From: Oxyruncus cristatus
Taxonomy: Eukaryota > Chordata > Aves > Passeriformes > Cotingidae
DNA length: 64,000 nt
Direction of reading: 5' to 3'
Assembly: GCA_013399855.1 (NCBI GenBank)
Contig: VXAY01000162.1
Span: 24,841 to 88,840, forward strand
Positions 34,746 to 48,800 of this stretch are shown here, in pieces. Under the pieces are notes generated by a model, which did not search any database, was not told the origin of the DNA, and saw only the letters and a program-made list of their open reading frames with translations. A program made the translations under genes and the position numbers. Position 1 is the stretch's first letter, and each line of letters opens with the position of its first letter.

Positions 34746-36989
34746 ACAGCAGTCAGCTGCTGTGCCTTGAAAGTTGCATGGAAGGAGCTTTTTGACAACT
34801 TCTCCTCAAAATCTGTTATTTTCTCTCTCTTTCTTTCCCTCTTCCTGTCTAGCTCTTCCCATAGTAAGGTGCTATTTCATTTAATATATATCATGCCAAA
34901 AGTGTTTTATTGACCATCTAAGGGTGCATGGTATTTTTTACAACTGAAATACCTCCATCATAGCTTTAGGAGTTGGAAAGCTTCAGGGAGCACATAGCTT
35001 TGCATACATGAGGAAACATTTTTCGGCCTCAGATGTGCAATATCCTACACTGTCAAGCACTAGGATTAAAGGGTTTGCCCTGCAATCTGTCAGGCTGTCA
35101 TTTTCAATAAACACTATGTCACTGTGATATTATTACAGCAGAGACACTGGCCAAAAATGGGCTGCACACATCATCCTAGGAGGATATTTCTGAAGTAAAA
35201 AAAAAAAGGTTGAAAAAGTGTGGCATTATAAAAAAAAGAGAATGTTTTTGATTGGTTGGTTTGTTTTGTTTTTTTCACAGTTGTGGGAGAGAAAAATGTC
35301 TAGAACCTGAGAGCTTCTGTGGAAACCAAATACTGGACAATGAGGAAAAAGACTCTTCTCTTGTCCCAGTTACATATCATACACAGTATGTCACAGTCAT
35401 TGGAGACCATCAGCATACTGACACAAGCTTTGGCCTTTTGTCTGTGTTTACCTGTGCTCCAAGCTATGAAGGCCACAGTTCAGTGAAAATAGTCACATAA
35501 TCTCACACATCTGTTCCTGCTGCTTTGCAGGTAGGAAGACAAAAGCATTCCAGATACTCTATTGTTGAAGGGTTATTTCTTACGGGAGCTTAGTCAGGCT
35601 CCTTGACGTTACAGGCAAGTTCATACTGGTGTTTTTTGGCTCTATGTTGGAGATGCAGCAGAAATTCTAAGATTAGAGCTTTAATTGATGAAGTCACCTT
35701 TTTTACCTTAGAATTTGTCAAAAAGGAAATTTCAGAGGCTGCTGTGGGCATTTCCTCTCAAACTGGTAAGTGATTCAAGCAAGGCAGTTTAGGGTTTTCA
35801 CCAAGAGTTGACCTGCTGTGCCCAAATTCCTCTGTCTCCCAGTAACACACAGGTATAATCTATCACTAATATCCTATGGTCCTTTCTACAGTTGGGTAAA
35901 ATTATAGAACCTTTATCACAGATAATCATTTTGTCATGAGTCTTAAAAATAGTCAGATGGGCTTTTTGTGTATGTGTTAATGCTGGTCAAGAGTCTCTAA
36001 GAAATGCGAGATTCACTTGTGTGCCCAGCAGATTGGGCACTTAGGAGATACAGCTTCTCTATGCTGACTTTCTGGCTTGCAAACAGCTCCAGCCATAAAA
36101 TAAATCAAGTCATTAAAAAGCTGTTCCTGAGAACCAAGGCAAGAATTCCAAAGATTTGCATGTTCTTGTGAATGCAGGGGGTTTTGTTCTCCTAAAATGC
36201 TTTTTCTGCCTACAAATTTTGATGTGACATTTTCGTGAAAACTCATTATGGAAGCTGTGCATCTCTCTTTCAGAGTGCTTTTTTAGTCCACTGTTTTTTG
36301 CTGCCAGTGCTGACTTACATAACTTGCAGTATGATAGGGATCCCTTCAAAGACAACAGCAACCCAACCATGAAATCAATATCTTTTGATCATGTTTCAAG
36401 GAAGAGCTTGTTTTTCTTCTTTTGCCATTGTATTTTGGTGTCCTTTCTCTTCTGGCATCATTGAAGTTAGGCTGTCATAAGTACAGTTGCATAATATATG
36501 AGATAAAATTTTCATATAGTCACTAATAAAATGGCTAAATTGTTGTCCATTGTCAACAATTGTCTCTGCCAATTACTTCATGTTCTGTACTAGGAACAAA
36601 TTTGGACCACTTTGGGCTAAATGAGACATTCTGGAAAATGTGGTGCTAAATCTTTGTGCCAAAAAAATGCAGCAGACTGTAGAATGCTGCAGGTCCTACA
36701 GATGAGCAACAGGAGGAAGGGTATTTGCTGTAAGACCCCAGGCTCCAACCTACAAGCTCATTGGATAGGTTTTACTTTAAAAATATACAAGGCTCCAAAA
36801 ATTTGCCCACTGAATTTATTGAAAGGGCCTTCAGTTCCTTTAATACCTTGAGATAGCACAAGGGAGAAGACACTGCACATGTTTTCTCAGGAGGTACTTT
36901 TACTGGTAAACTTTAAAAAATGCGGGAACTTGGCAAAAATTTAAAGGACAACATTCAACCAAAATAAAGCATTCCACAAAGCATTGACT
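34746..36989. other. Intergenic, no gene recognised
   Basis: No confident feature. A 3'-splice-like 'tttgtttttttcacag' precedes an 82-codon open frame (35252-35500), but there is no partner exon or similarity. A weak zinc-finger-like frame lies at 36370-36113 on the - strand. Confidence 0.45.
36113..36370 (-). pseudogene. Zinc-finger-like open frame, possible transposon fossil
   Basis: The 85-codon frame contains CKLCKSALAAKNSGLKKHSE and then REMH, i.e. C-x2-C-x13-H-x5-H, followed by a basic segment. This resembles the BED-like fingers of hAT-type transposases and related host genes. There is no transposase core or terminal repeat, and chance is a real alternative. Confidence 0.15.
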
Positions 36990-37140
36990 TAGAATCATAG
37001 AATCACAGAATCAACGGAGTTGGAAAAGACCTCCAAGATCATCAAGTCCAACCCTTGATCCAACATGCTGTGGTTACTAGACCAGGGCACTAAGTGCCAC
37101 ATCCAGTCTCATCTTAAAAACCTCCAGGGATGGTGAATCC
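36990..37140 (-). repeat. CR1 LINE 3'-end fragment
   Basis: The fragment runs from 'agaatcatagaatcacagaa' (3' end) through 'gacctccaagatcatcaagt' and 'ttgatccaacatgctgtggt' to 'cctccagggatggtgaatcc', where the similarity stops. It is close in sequence to the 3' end of the copy at 8357. Confidence 0.9.
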
Positions 37141-37560
37141 TAACCCATACAGTTTAGCAAAATCCAACCCATCCGGTTTAAATTTATCCAAAACATTAAA
37201 AAAGGAGATTAGAAGAAGTAAAAACGAAAGAGGGGAAAAGAGAGAATTATAGCTACCACCCCTAATTCCAGCTACCAGGAGTCCAGAAGACGTCAGGGCC
37301 TGAGCACATGGAGAGCGCATGTCTTTGTTTTTGTCTGCTCTGGCCCCCTGTGGCTCCATTTCCAGCCTCACCCAGGTGGGCTCCCACTGAGCCAGTCATT
37401 CTGGGGCTGTGTTAGGGGCTCCAAGGGCTGTGGTGTCGAATTCCAACTCACCTTAGTGGAATTCTCCCTGTCTCTTCTCTCCCTACCCCCCTACAGACAC
37501 TTGAGTTGGTCTGAGCCAATAATTAATATAATAATCCAGTGTCTCACACTTGCTGGTACC
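37141..37560. other. Unassigned moderately GC-rich segment
   Basis: This 420-base block directly abuts the CR1 5' truncation point. It differs in composition from its neighbours (for example 'ctgctctggccccctgtggc') and may be another repeat, possibly LTR-like, but I cannot place it. No gene is seen. Confidence 0.3.
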
Positions 37561-37744
37561 TCTAGGTGCAAAACGTGGGTCGATGTTTCCCACTCATGTT
37601 TTTGATCAGGAGGAAAAATTGCAGTATGTGTTGTTTTATTATAAAATATAGATTAATTAAATCCGGGTGTTTAGTTTTACTTTCAGGGAATAATCCAGGG
37701 CACAAGTAGGCCATAAATCTACATGGAATTTCAAAGTCATTAAA

Positions 37745-38115
37745 AAGTATGGGACTCCAGAGAGATCTTAAGAGACCATTAAGTCCATTACTCAGCTTCA
37801 ATTGTAGCCATATCTTTCCAGACTGTTTCTTGTCTAGCCTGTTTTTTAAACCTTCTCTGGTGGTTGTTTCATAGTCTCCTCCAGTGCTCAATTATCGTTG
37901 CTATTGTAATGTCTGCTCTGATGTCTAACCTAAATTTCCAGTTTGTGTAATTTGATACAATTACGTTTGCTTCTTACGCAAGGGTCATGGCATCAATGAT
38001 TCCTTTTGTCATTGCAGAAGCCTTTCTTCTCTTTGAAGACCACTGTGATGTTTCCTTTCAGTTCTCCCATCCCTAGACAAAACAGCCTGGAGTCTTTCAG
38101 TCTTGATAAAGTTTT
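37745..38115 (-). repeat. Old, degenerate CR1-like LINE fragment
   Basis: Reverse-oriented CR1-like blocks are still readable: 'agagaccattaagtccatta', 'tgatgtctaacctaaatttc', 'tttgaagaccactgtgatgt', 'agacaaaacagcctggagtc'. Divergence is much greater than in the other copies here. Confidence 0.6.
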
Positions 38116-40751
38116 TTTTCTCCTTGCTTCTGTGTAAGAGAAGAAAACAGCTTGCTTTTCCTGTTTCTCTGGCTAACTGCATGTTCAGAATATTAAGCGT
38201 GTTTCACATTTCTATTCAATGACCGTTTGGTATGGTTTTCTGAGTGGGTCTGAAAGCCACCTAACAAAGACAGGATAGAGGTGGAAACTGCTCCAAAATC
38301 GTAGTAGGACATACAAAACAAGTAGGACATACAAGCTTGTGTGTAGGGTTTAATTTAATGCCTAAGAAGGAGTTATGTGTGAAGTGAAGTCACGGGATGT
38401 CTTGGAGGTAACTTCAGCCTCAGTACTAAAATGGTTCTCTTTCCTGTCCCTCTCCTGTCTTCTGTGGGAACTGTTGTGGTTCTTGCAACATTTCTGCAAG
38501 GGAGTTATGTGTAAACTACAGAAAGTTACAGTCACAAAAGTTACTTGTAAAATTTGTTATAATGAATGAGAGAAAAATAATGCTTTTGACCTTGTGGTGA
38601 AAAACTACAATGTTTTTCTTCCTCTCAAACTGTTGAAGAGTTAATAAGTGTATGCCAGAAAGACAACAAAGCCGGAGCAGTGGGGGGAGAAAGGGAAAGA
38701 AATCTTAGTGCCACTTCCTGACACAAAGAATTTTCTGTGAATGCCAAATAGATAGTGGAGTTGTTTTTCTAAGCTTTGTAACAGTAAGCATCAGTGCAAG
38801 TGTGTTTAAGTTTGATTTTTCAAAGCATTTCAATTTCTCTAATTTTGGTGAAAGCACAGAGTAGATGGAAATGATTCAGGATAGCTACAAAGCTAGGGAA
38901 AGTAATGGGTGATGCTCAGATGAGATGAAACCACTCATTTGCACCATCAGAAAGGAGGCAGAACCCATTTCCAGGTCTTTCTACTTCAGCAACATTGAAG
39001 ATGATGATGATCATGATTAAGTACTGAAAAGATGGGACGAATGTTTCATTTCTACACAGATATATCAAAGAATGCCTTTTCATCAACTATGTTGCTCTGA
39101 AGAGGAGACAGCTGAGGCTTCTGATGGAAGCCTTTGCTATTTAGTTAAATCCTGTGCTAACAGAAACTGCATTGAACTGAGTTTGAGAAATAAGAAAATA
39201 CTGTTATTTCTAGTATGTCAATAGAAATGAATCTTCATTGAAAACTTAGAATATGAATTACCCACATGTATTGGAGAACTGATCAGGGATTTGTTCTAAT
39301 ATACAAAATTGGTAGACCACTGACAATTGCAAAAAAAAAAATTAATATGTAAAAGTTCTTTGCTCTACAAGAAATCTACCAATCCTTTACACTCAGCTTG
39401 CATATCTAAATAAAGAAGTTGAAGAACGAACTCTTCTGTGCCCTAGAAATGATGAATGCATGCTAGGTGCACTGGATGAAACTTGTGTTCCATCTAATGT
39501 ATGTACTTCAGCTTGTACATGTAGTGGAGTCCTTTCTGTTTAAAAACAATCCAAAAATCCAATGTTTAAAGTAAGAGTAGTGTATCGAACAGTTGGCTGT
39601 GTATCACAGAGGGTGCCAATACATTAGGCAATGGAGTGACCTCTGCTCAGTTATTTTAGAACTGTTTTGATCTGAGGACTATATGTTCTCCTTACACAGT
39701 TTTCATCAGTGAAATGTGTGCCAGCAGCTGCCATGGTGCACACCATGTGTTTCCACATAACAAGCAATGCAAAGCAGTCATCTGTGTGCCTTGCTTAGAG
39801 GCAGTCAGCCTCTGACTCACATCTCTCCAGCCAAAGCTTTCTTTCCTTTTGGTCTGTTCTTCAGTCTGTTTAGTCTCTTGAGAATTAGGAAAGCTCACCT
39901 TTGCTGTCTTCTGCACTTTGATCTTACTATGCAGATATTTAATTGCTCCCATGTGCTCAGGACAGTGTTGTGGTTTCAGAGTTCAATGATCTGATTGATC
40001 CTAATCCTCAAGACTCACAAGTCTGTTTTAGTAAAACTGGCAAAAGTTTTCAATCTAGTGTTATGAATAATATGATGGCTTTATGCAAACTTATATCTTG
40101 GAGCAAGGACTCCATATGGTTTGAATATATGGCCATACAGCTTGCTTCATTTCATGTGAACAGCAAAATCTGGGCCAGACCTGCCAGTCTGCAGTGTGCT
40201 TAGGGCAGGAAGTGGGGAGCACCAGCTCCAGAATTCAGAATGAGAGAGCAATACATATTGTCATCATGACAGTCTTTTTCCTGGTGAAATCTGCATGTCC
40301 TCTTCCGTGGTTTTATCTGGAAAACGGCAGATTGTTGACAACAATTTGATGGTGTCTTTTCATCATGATGATGCAAGGAGGAGCACTCACTTCTCAAGCT
40401 ATCAGCAGCAGGGAGTAGTTACCTAAAGATCACTGAGATGTGAACACTGAAAAGGTATTTTGAAGACTCTTGTGTCCTATTCAAAGAAGCCAGTAAAAGG
40501 TTTCAGCTAGGCTGGGGAGCTGCCATCTTCTTCAGCGGCTGTACATACAGCTAACTGCTACAGTTTGGTCATGGTTCCCACGGGGGTCTAGGAGTATGTG
40601 CCATGATACACAGGTTTCTCAGAAGGGGAAAGAAAGGCTTCACTCTTGCACCACTTTTTCACCGCAACAGGGTTGTTCTGAAGCTAAAACCAGATTCACT
40701 AACATATTGAGGTCTTCTTTAAATTAATCATGTCTCTGTGGCCTACAAGAA
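38116..40751. other. Intergenic, no gene recognised
   Basis: AT-rich; no repeat family or gene identified. Confidence 0.5.
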
Positions 40752-41049
40752 AGATGGACAGGGACTTTTTACAAGGGTATATAGTGATAAAACAAGGGGT
40801 AATGGCTTTAAACTGAGAGTAGGTTTAGATTAGATATCAGGAAAAAACTCTACTGTGAAGTTGGTGAGACACTGTAACAAGTTGCCCAGAGCAGTTGTGG
40901 GTACCCCATCCCTGGAAATGTTGAAGGCCAGGTTGGAATGAGCTCTGAGCAACCTGATCTAGTGCAAGGTGTTCCTGCCATGGAAGGGGGGTTGGAACAA
41001 CATGATCTTTAAGGTCCCTTCTAGCCCAAGCCATTCTATGGTTCTATTT
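40752..41049 (+). repeat. CR1 LINE 3'-end fragment
   Basis: The + strand shows 'agaaagatggacagggactt', 'agggtatatagtgataaaac', 'gttgcccagagcagttgtgg', 'tggaaatgttgaaggccagg', 'tggaacaacatgatctttaa' and the tail 'ccattctatggttctat'. Confidence 0.9.
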
Positions 41050-44000
41050 TGGTTTATGAGGTCAATGAGCTACTATCTGATCATGACCAAGGATGAGACA
41101 TTTTATCAGTCTCTTTCTCAAAAGTCAAAGCCATTAAATAAGTAGCTGAACAATATTAAAGCCTGAAATAGAAACCAGAAATCTTTATTAGGGCATAATT
41201 TTTATTACATTTTTACCAGGCAAAAAAAGAGTATCCTGAAAGAAACAATAAAAACAAAGTAAATCGAAAACTCCTGAGGTCAGTGGAAGATTCAGCACTG
41301 GTGTATAATCACCTACTGGTGTATAATCAGCTCTAGATATGGGGGTTGTACTGATGTGTTGAACACAGATTTCTTCGGGAATGGCTACCCTGTGGTAATG
41401 ATTCAGTGCCAGCCCTGGGTCTGGCTGGAGGAAATCCATTCTGAGTGCACCATTGCTGTGCAAAAGCACACACTACCTGGCTATTGATGTCAACAAAGGT
41501 GTGTGTGAAAAGAATCCCACTGTATGTTGTATCGCTAATGCAGATAGCAAGGTAATCCAGGGTAAACCAGCAGAGTTGAGGGACTTGACCTACCTTGAGT
41601 CCCACTCAGTGAATATCTGCAGTGCCTAGGGACTTAGTAATTTACACTTCTCAGCATTTTAAATGCTAATTTTTGTTTTCAAAAGCTTAAATAAGAACCA
41701 AACAATGACAGTGTATGCCAGCAGCTTTACTCTTAGTCTCTAATGAAATCCAGTTGTGACCTTATAATAGGAGCTGAGAGCACTGTATTGAATCAGCTTC
41801 TAGTTCAGTATGCATCAATCCTACCTTTATGCTAATGAAGTTTGAGGATGGAGCAAGAATGAAAAATATATTACAAAGGGCTACATGTATAGAAGTATTA
41901 AGTTTTAGAAACATGCAGGATGAAGATATCCCATTAGGGAGAGAGCAAAACTGAAGAATGGAATAATACATGATGTGGACAGTGGTTTGAATAAAGCAGT
42001 AAAGAGAGCAAAGAACAAATGGGACTAAGAATGGCCCCAGTGCAGCACCTACATAGCAACAGCATTTTAGAAGGGTTGAAAGGGTAGAAAGATAAGACCT
42101 CGGAAATTTTTTGAGAAAGAGAATGAAATGATCAGTAAGGAGATAAATCTGATGACTTTTTTTACTTATGGAAACTGCATACAATTGAGAAGCTAAGAAA
42201 AATGTTATATAGCTGCTGTTATGCCTTCTGATCCTGCTTGTCATCTATACCTATTGCTAAATTATAGTTCAATTAGCACCGAGAAGCACTATATACACTC
42301 ATGCTCCTCTCCCCACAGTCATTCAAATTAAATCTTGACTTCAGGCCTGAATAACTACCTCACCTTCTGGAGCAATGATACTGTAGACACCATTGCATAT
42401 TACTTAGTTTGAGGCTTCAGTACAAAAACATTTATGCAATTACTGTCATTCTTCTCTGTAGACTTTCTGACACTTGTACAGTGTATTTCTGAGCCAGACA
42501 CCTGAGTTCAATTTACAGGCATTTCTACACTTTTTCATCTCATACTGATGAAGAGAGCTGTTTGGAAATATATTGTATTGTGAAAGACCTTTTGAGTGCA
42601 GCTTACTACGTCATATGGTCTTTTAGGGTTATTGCTGTGTAAAGCTCATGGTTTTACAGCACAGGGTAAACAGTCTTGTGCCACATTCAGCACTAGGCTT
42701 TCTAAGCTCTTTTGGTAGCCAAATTGTGATCGGGGCTCACCTAAAAATTACTGTAAACAGTAATGTCAGGAATGAAGATGGCTGGGAACTGTTAATCAGA
42801 AGTTAGACAGCTGTATCCTCGCCACTTGAGGGATGAAGAGGGGCAAATCCGCACCAATATATATTGCTATCTCTGACCTTTAGCAGGAAATAAGAGCACT
42901 TTAGTGCTTTTATGAGATTGTTCAGGTTAATCCCATGGTATACACACCACAATAAATAGAAGATATTCTCAGACTTTTGGGAAAAGATGTCATTCTGCTA
43001 CATGAATTTGTACTGTTAAATCATAAAATAGCAAGTTTCAGTTTGTTTTTTTGCAGCTCTCAGCAACAGCAGTCTAACACATTGTCTTTGCATGTAGGGG
43101 TAGGTAATATTACAGTTAAAAAGTAATGATTTCTTTAGTAATAGCTTCCTTACTTGCTTCACCTAATGCCATCTGTAAGCTGTGCTACTAGCTCCCCTTA
43201 GAGAACCTGTTTGCACGCCCAACTGCTTTTTGCAATGAAATTTCTAGGGATCGGTGAGTGACTGACACACATCTACAGAGACATAATGAAACCCTATGAA
43301 TATAAATTACTGTTTTATCCATGATTTTTGTCTGAGGCACTGTTTCTTTCTATATATTAAAGAAGCATGAAAGAAACTGCATGTTATGATTCTTTTGGTG
43401 ACCAACGTAGTTTAAGAAGTTACAAAGCCTTTTCATCATCACTTTTGACATGTTATCGGTTCCCTCAGTTGGGCTGATTCAACCATTTGACAGTACTCAG
43501 TTGCTAAATGATCAGTTTAGAAAGGAAAAAACCAGAACTCCTTCCTGGCTCACCCAACTTATTTTATTTGACTTCATTAACAGATTTCATTAACAGTACT
43601 GCCACCAAATCATTCCCATAAAAATGCTAAATTTGCTGCTAAACTCAGGAATGAGTTATGGGGATGAAAGGTCTTACCGTTGGTCTACTGATTGGAAAAT
43701 AGTGACACAGAGCTTGAGTTTCAGTGTGAAAATTTACCTTAAAAGGCAAAACTTCAGGCATATATTTTTTATGTCTTTGGTTCAGAAAACAGCTGTGGTA
43801 CTCTACATATATGTGTTACATCAGGTACAGATGGCAGACCTTCAATACTTGAAAATAGGTAGTCCCAAGAGGGTCACTTGAAAGAATTTCCTGCCAAGGA
43901 AAGACAAGCTGATCGTACTACACCTGATGTCTTTTAAAAGTGAGAGGAAAATGAATTTGTGTGCCAGGCAGTGGCAGATCTTTCTCAGTTATAATTCAGA

Positions 44001-45794
44001 TAACTTTAGCAAGTACAGACCATTGCACTAAAAACACGCTGTAATTGTACTGCGGTTTTAACTTCTTAAAAATGTAAGCTTTGAGATAAATCAGGTCTAG
44101 AAAAAAATGGTTGATACAGAAAGCTCTTATGCCTTTTCCTATTATCTCTGGATCTGAGAAAGATGCATTTTCTTATCAGCATTTTTACACTAATCCAGCT
44201 GTAGAAACAGTGGAATATCCTCTTCCTAAATGAATTGGACATCGGGAAATTCACCTTCGGGTTTTCATATGTCAAGAGGCTTGAGCTGGAGGTCCTCCAG
44301 AGTTGAAGACAGGATTTCATCATGTTGCTTGTCTGCCACATGCTTTCTCCACTTCTCTCCTCCATGTTCCCTGGCTTAATTTCATCACCCACTTTCCAAG
44401 TTTATTCAGGAGAAGATTTACATTCACCTTTCCTACTTCCCAGCAATTTCTCTTGTGTTAGTACACCTGGAAGCCCCACTAATGGAATAAGGTCTGTAAA
44501 TTGGTGCATGTCAGGGTCCCTTCATCTATTGTCCCTTTCCTCCCTTGTTACTGGCTCCTTGTTCTTCCCTTGGACTCTAGAGAGGTGTCAGAGATCCATA
44601 TCCCAGCTCTCTCTGAAATCAAGGTAAAATGACTGTTGACTGTGGTATTACTTGGTCACCAAGATGGGACACAAAGACTGTAAACCAGACAAAGGTGTGG
44701 ATAGTTACTTTTAAGCCAGTGTGTAGAAAGGTGATCTGAGTGTCATTAAGCTGTCTGACCTGATATTTACAGAAGTACCTTTGAAAAACAATAGGAAAGA
44801 ACTTCGGCATATAAGAAGGGGAAGTCTGTTCTTTCTTAGAGTCTGAATTATTGAAAGAAAATAAAAAGAAAGCAGGTGTTAATGTATCCATTACCCTCTA
44901 GGGAAACACTGGGTTGTGGTCAGCCTTATCTGCTTCTTTTTCAAAGATCCTAAATTACTAAACTCTGCTTTGACCCACAGTTACCATTTTCAAGTTAAAC
45001 AGTCATCCTGACTCTTAGTATCTACTGTTAAAGAAAAGCCTGTCCTTCAGGTTTTAAGGCATGCCAACAAGGTACTTAAAAGCAAACTAATCTGTAGTAA
45101 ACTTGACATTGCTCTTAAAATTTAAGAAGTGATTTGAGTTAGTATACCTGTCTTTCATTGCAAGCCAAACTAATTCAAAGCACCTGTCCCTTGAAGTTTC
45201 CTAAGTGAGGGGAGTAGCTGTATGCATATATGGACATTCAGCTCCTCAAGTGATTGAGAAAGACTGCGGGAGGGAGATACATGGCATGTACTGGAAGTAA
45301 AAAAACCCGCTATATCTTTTTTTTACATCTTTTGAAATAATAATAATGTTTTTGTGAGCATTCATTTCAGAGTGCAGTCAAAGGGTATGAGACATCAAAT
45401 GCTTAAGATTATCCTGCCTGAGATAAATGGCTTAATTTTGTATTCATTTTTAGTATTGAGTATTGAATTTTCATTTTCTCTGCCTAGACTAAATTTTAAA
45501 GTGGTTCTTAAGGTTAATAACATTGAACATACAGGACTATATTTTTAAAAGTGCCATAGCTCAATGTATGTACTAGAACAGCATATTAAAACCTGGAACA
45601 TTAAAAAGGATTCTTCACTTATGCAGCAGAAGTTATTTTAAAGCATTCTTTGCTTACCACAGTTAAAGATGTAAGTAAAAATAAAGTAATTGTGTCCTGG
45701 GGGAGAGGTTCTTAAGGGTTTCTTGATTCCTTGATTCAGCATAGAAGTATGTCATATATTCCTCCCAAATAAAAAAAAACAAACAAACCAAAAA
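41050..45794. other. Intergenic, no gene recognised
   Basis: AT-rich sequence. A 15-base direct repeat ('actggtgtataatca') occurs near 41297 and 41314. A 160-codon open frame on the - strand (42244-41762) looks hydrophobic and low-complexity, with no family resemblance. Confidence 0.5.
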
Positions 45795-45895
45795 TCCTCC
45801 CTCCCTGGAGGTTGTTGAGGTCTCTCTGCAAGGCTTCCCTGCCTTTGAAGGAGTCAACAGCTCCTCCAACTTTTGTGTCAGGCTATTATTGACCA
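45795..45895 (-). repeat. CR1 LINE internal fragment
   Basis: The block 'ggaggttgttgaggtctctc', 'gcaaggcttccctgcctttg', then 'ctcctccaacttttgtgtca' is the reverse complement of the CR1 ORF2 region near the LLEG...DLDRL segment seen in the 8357-9427 copy. There is no 3' tail. Confidence 0.6.
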
Positions 45896-48800
45896 CCACA
45901 GAGAAATGCTTCCAAAATTGATATTCTTTAATAATGTATTGTTTTTAATGCAAAACTGGTTTCTTTTTTCTTAAGTTCATACAAGATGAACACTTCTGCA
46001 TAGATTGGTTGTATATAAACAATCCAGAATATCATTTCAATTGTTTAGAGAAGTTCAGACACTGTCTAGAAGGCGGCAGCATGTCTTCCCTCGGTCTTTC
46101 AGTGACAATATTTTTATTGTCATTCATAGTCCAGCAACGTGTGGTTTTAATTTAGCTAATAAATCTGCTACAGCCTGTGAAATAAGAAATTACTCGGCCC
46201 ATTAGAGGCTCTGAAAAATGAAGCATTTCATTTGGGAGCCATTAACTTTCAATGCCACTGATTCACTTCCTGGATTTCCAACGTAACAGATTTGATTTAC
46301 CAAGACAGAATGAGGAATATTTTTTTAATGTGATGGCCTGAATAAATGATGTGGCATGACATGATTCACCTACTAACAGCAACAGTTAAGCAAAACTGAT
46401 GCTGTCTCATACGCAGTGCTTGGAACAGATGCATATGGTGTCTGTTTCTGACTGTTGGCTAGACAAAATGAGACAGTAGTTGGTTGGCAGCACTTAGAAT
46501 TTATTTGACAGATAATGAATTGTAAAAATTTGGTCTCTGTAGAGCGAGAGGGCTTAGAGGTTATCCCTGCTATCAAATTACTGCAGGTTTTAAAAAGGCT
46601 TGCTACAGCAAATCATTTAGCCTTTCCACACAACAAAAAAGAGATGGGTGAAGAAGTGGAAGGAGATTTACTTGCGCTAAATGTGATCCCATTAAGATGT
46701 ACTCAGACGGCTAAATTTTCAATATCTTTGTAAGGGACAAACCATTGTAAAAGATCTCACACTCTTCCTGTGTTTGGGAGCATTACATTTTAAATTATGT
46801 AGGTTCTACTGCTTTTTCTTAAATCACAGATGCAAATAATGGAGAGCTCAGTTCTATTTGAGTACCTAAATTGAAATTTGCTTGAATGAAATTGTTAATT
46901 TTTCAAAAAGAAAAAAAAAAAGCAAACAAAAAGCAGCCCCCCAAAGCTCATGTTTTGACATGAATAATTACACTGTTTGGGTTAAATTAAAAGTTACAGC
47001 TTTCTGGGACTGTAACGGGGCAGTTTGGGGTAGATCATGAATTTTAAAGACCTATATAGAAATGGTCATGGGATGACATACCAGTATTTATCTGTCTTTA
47101 TTTCAGCTGTTGCTGGGCATGTGTGTGAGCCTGGCAGTCCTGGGCTTTTTGTCTAGTCTACCAGTGTAGGAGAACGAACAACATGGAAAAAGGGGGTATG
47201 AGCAGGATCTAACACCCCGATCTTGGGAAGGCACACTGTAGCCCCTGCTGGGATTCCAGTCCTGACCAGCACTCTTGACGTGAGGTGGGAACATTTCCTT
47301 TCCCAGTCTTGTTAGAATATTTTGTACACTGAAAAACCAACAGAAAACATCCCTTGTCATTAAGGTTGCTTTTGTGGTGCAAAAGTATTTTTAAATTAGT
47401 ATTGCAGCTGAGCTTGTGAGTCTGAATGCCTCAGCCTTGAATGATGGCTGCTGGAGAACTGAAAAACATGTCAGATGAGGGTCATCCTAACCTGATTTTA
47501 CTGCACCTGGGTGTGCCCTTAATTTTGCTGTCAAAGGCAGAGCATTCACAAGTCTCTCTCACAGCCACATCCAACAGGGGAACTGTTGTTACCTCTCGAG
47601 TAGTGACTGAATTGAGGTAATGTGGATAATGCAGCTCTAGCCTTGAAAAACCAGGCTGCAGTCTGCTCCAAAACACGATTGGGACATTCAGAACCTTGCT
47701 ACTGACTAGTTGGGACCGGCAGCTTTCTGCATTATAATTGTATTCTTGGAAACAGGTAAAAACCCCGAAAAAACAACTGCACACAGTGATGGCACTGCTA
47801 ATTCATGTCTACAGAAAAGGTTAAAAAAACCCTAAGCAATCATCACTCAACCACCTCAGGGGGTAGCACAAAAAACTGTATGCAAAGGCACAGTTTGGAT
47901 TATGAAAGAGACAGGTCAGTGTCTGGAAGAGAGAATGACCTTGTTTGTTTAAGAATTTATAACATACTTCAAATGCTTGAGACCTTTTCTGCAACACAGG
48001 ACAGGTCACAATGCTGACACATTTCTTCTAGGATTAGAGAATTAACTGCACAATCATACTTGTTCTCAGAAATGAAAAATGTTCTGGAGGAGCCAAATGG
48101 ACACTTCATAAAAATGTGCTTTTTTCTGGAAAGAAATGCCACTTCAGTCTGAAGAGCACCTTTGGTCTTAGTGTTGCCAGCACTAACAAGAAGGAACAAA
48201 ACTTCTGAACATACTCATCTGAAGATGCTAATGCTTCTGAGAAGACCATCTAGACACACATTCTGTGCTTCACTGCATGGCAAGAGATTGCAGCATATGG
48301 AAATACATCATCAGACAACTAGCTCAAATGCCAACCTCCTTCTTTCCTCCTTCATAAGGCATGAGTTCCAAAAAACTGACAGAAACCTGAGAATTATCCA
48401 GGAAACTGTTAAGTGTGAAACTACCTGCATGTACCCCCTCTTTGATCTCTGACACATGATCGGTCTGATTACAATAAGGGAAAAAGATTTATGCCATTTA
48501 TACATGACTTGGAGGATGCACGGGGCTCGTTGTTAGATTGATCACTTCCTTCTGAAATATAGCCTATATCTTATCTCCATATGCCCAGACAACCATCTGT
48601 CAGGGAGGCTGATGTCAGCAAATTCAAGAAAGGTGGTGTTATATAGCATAGCTTTGAGGGTGGCATTGGTGAGAAACTGAGCAAAAGATTTTGCTCCATC
48701 TGATTCTGCAGTTGTGCCCTCCACACTGAAACTCATTAATTACCAATAAAGAAGAGGTAGAGGAGGTCAAATATATCTTTTACACACGTGAATTAATATT

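Noticed and set aside
35252..35500. 82-codon frame preceded by a good acceptor-like sequence
   Set aside because: There is no partner exon or donor, and the peptide matches no family I know. It could be a non-coding RNA exon but nothing supports this.
41762..42244. 160-codon minus-strand frame, the longest outside genes and CR1
   Set aside because: It is rich in Leu/Ser/Phe/Cys with no recognisable domain. One frame of this size is expected in over 40 kb of non-coding sequence.
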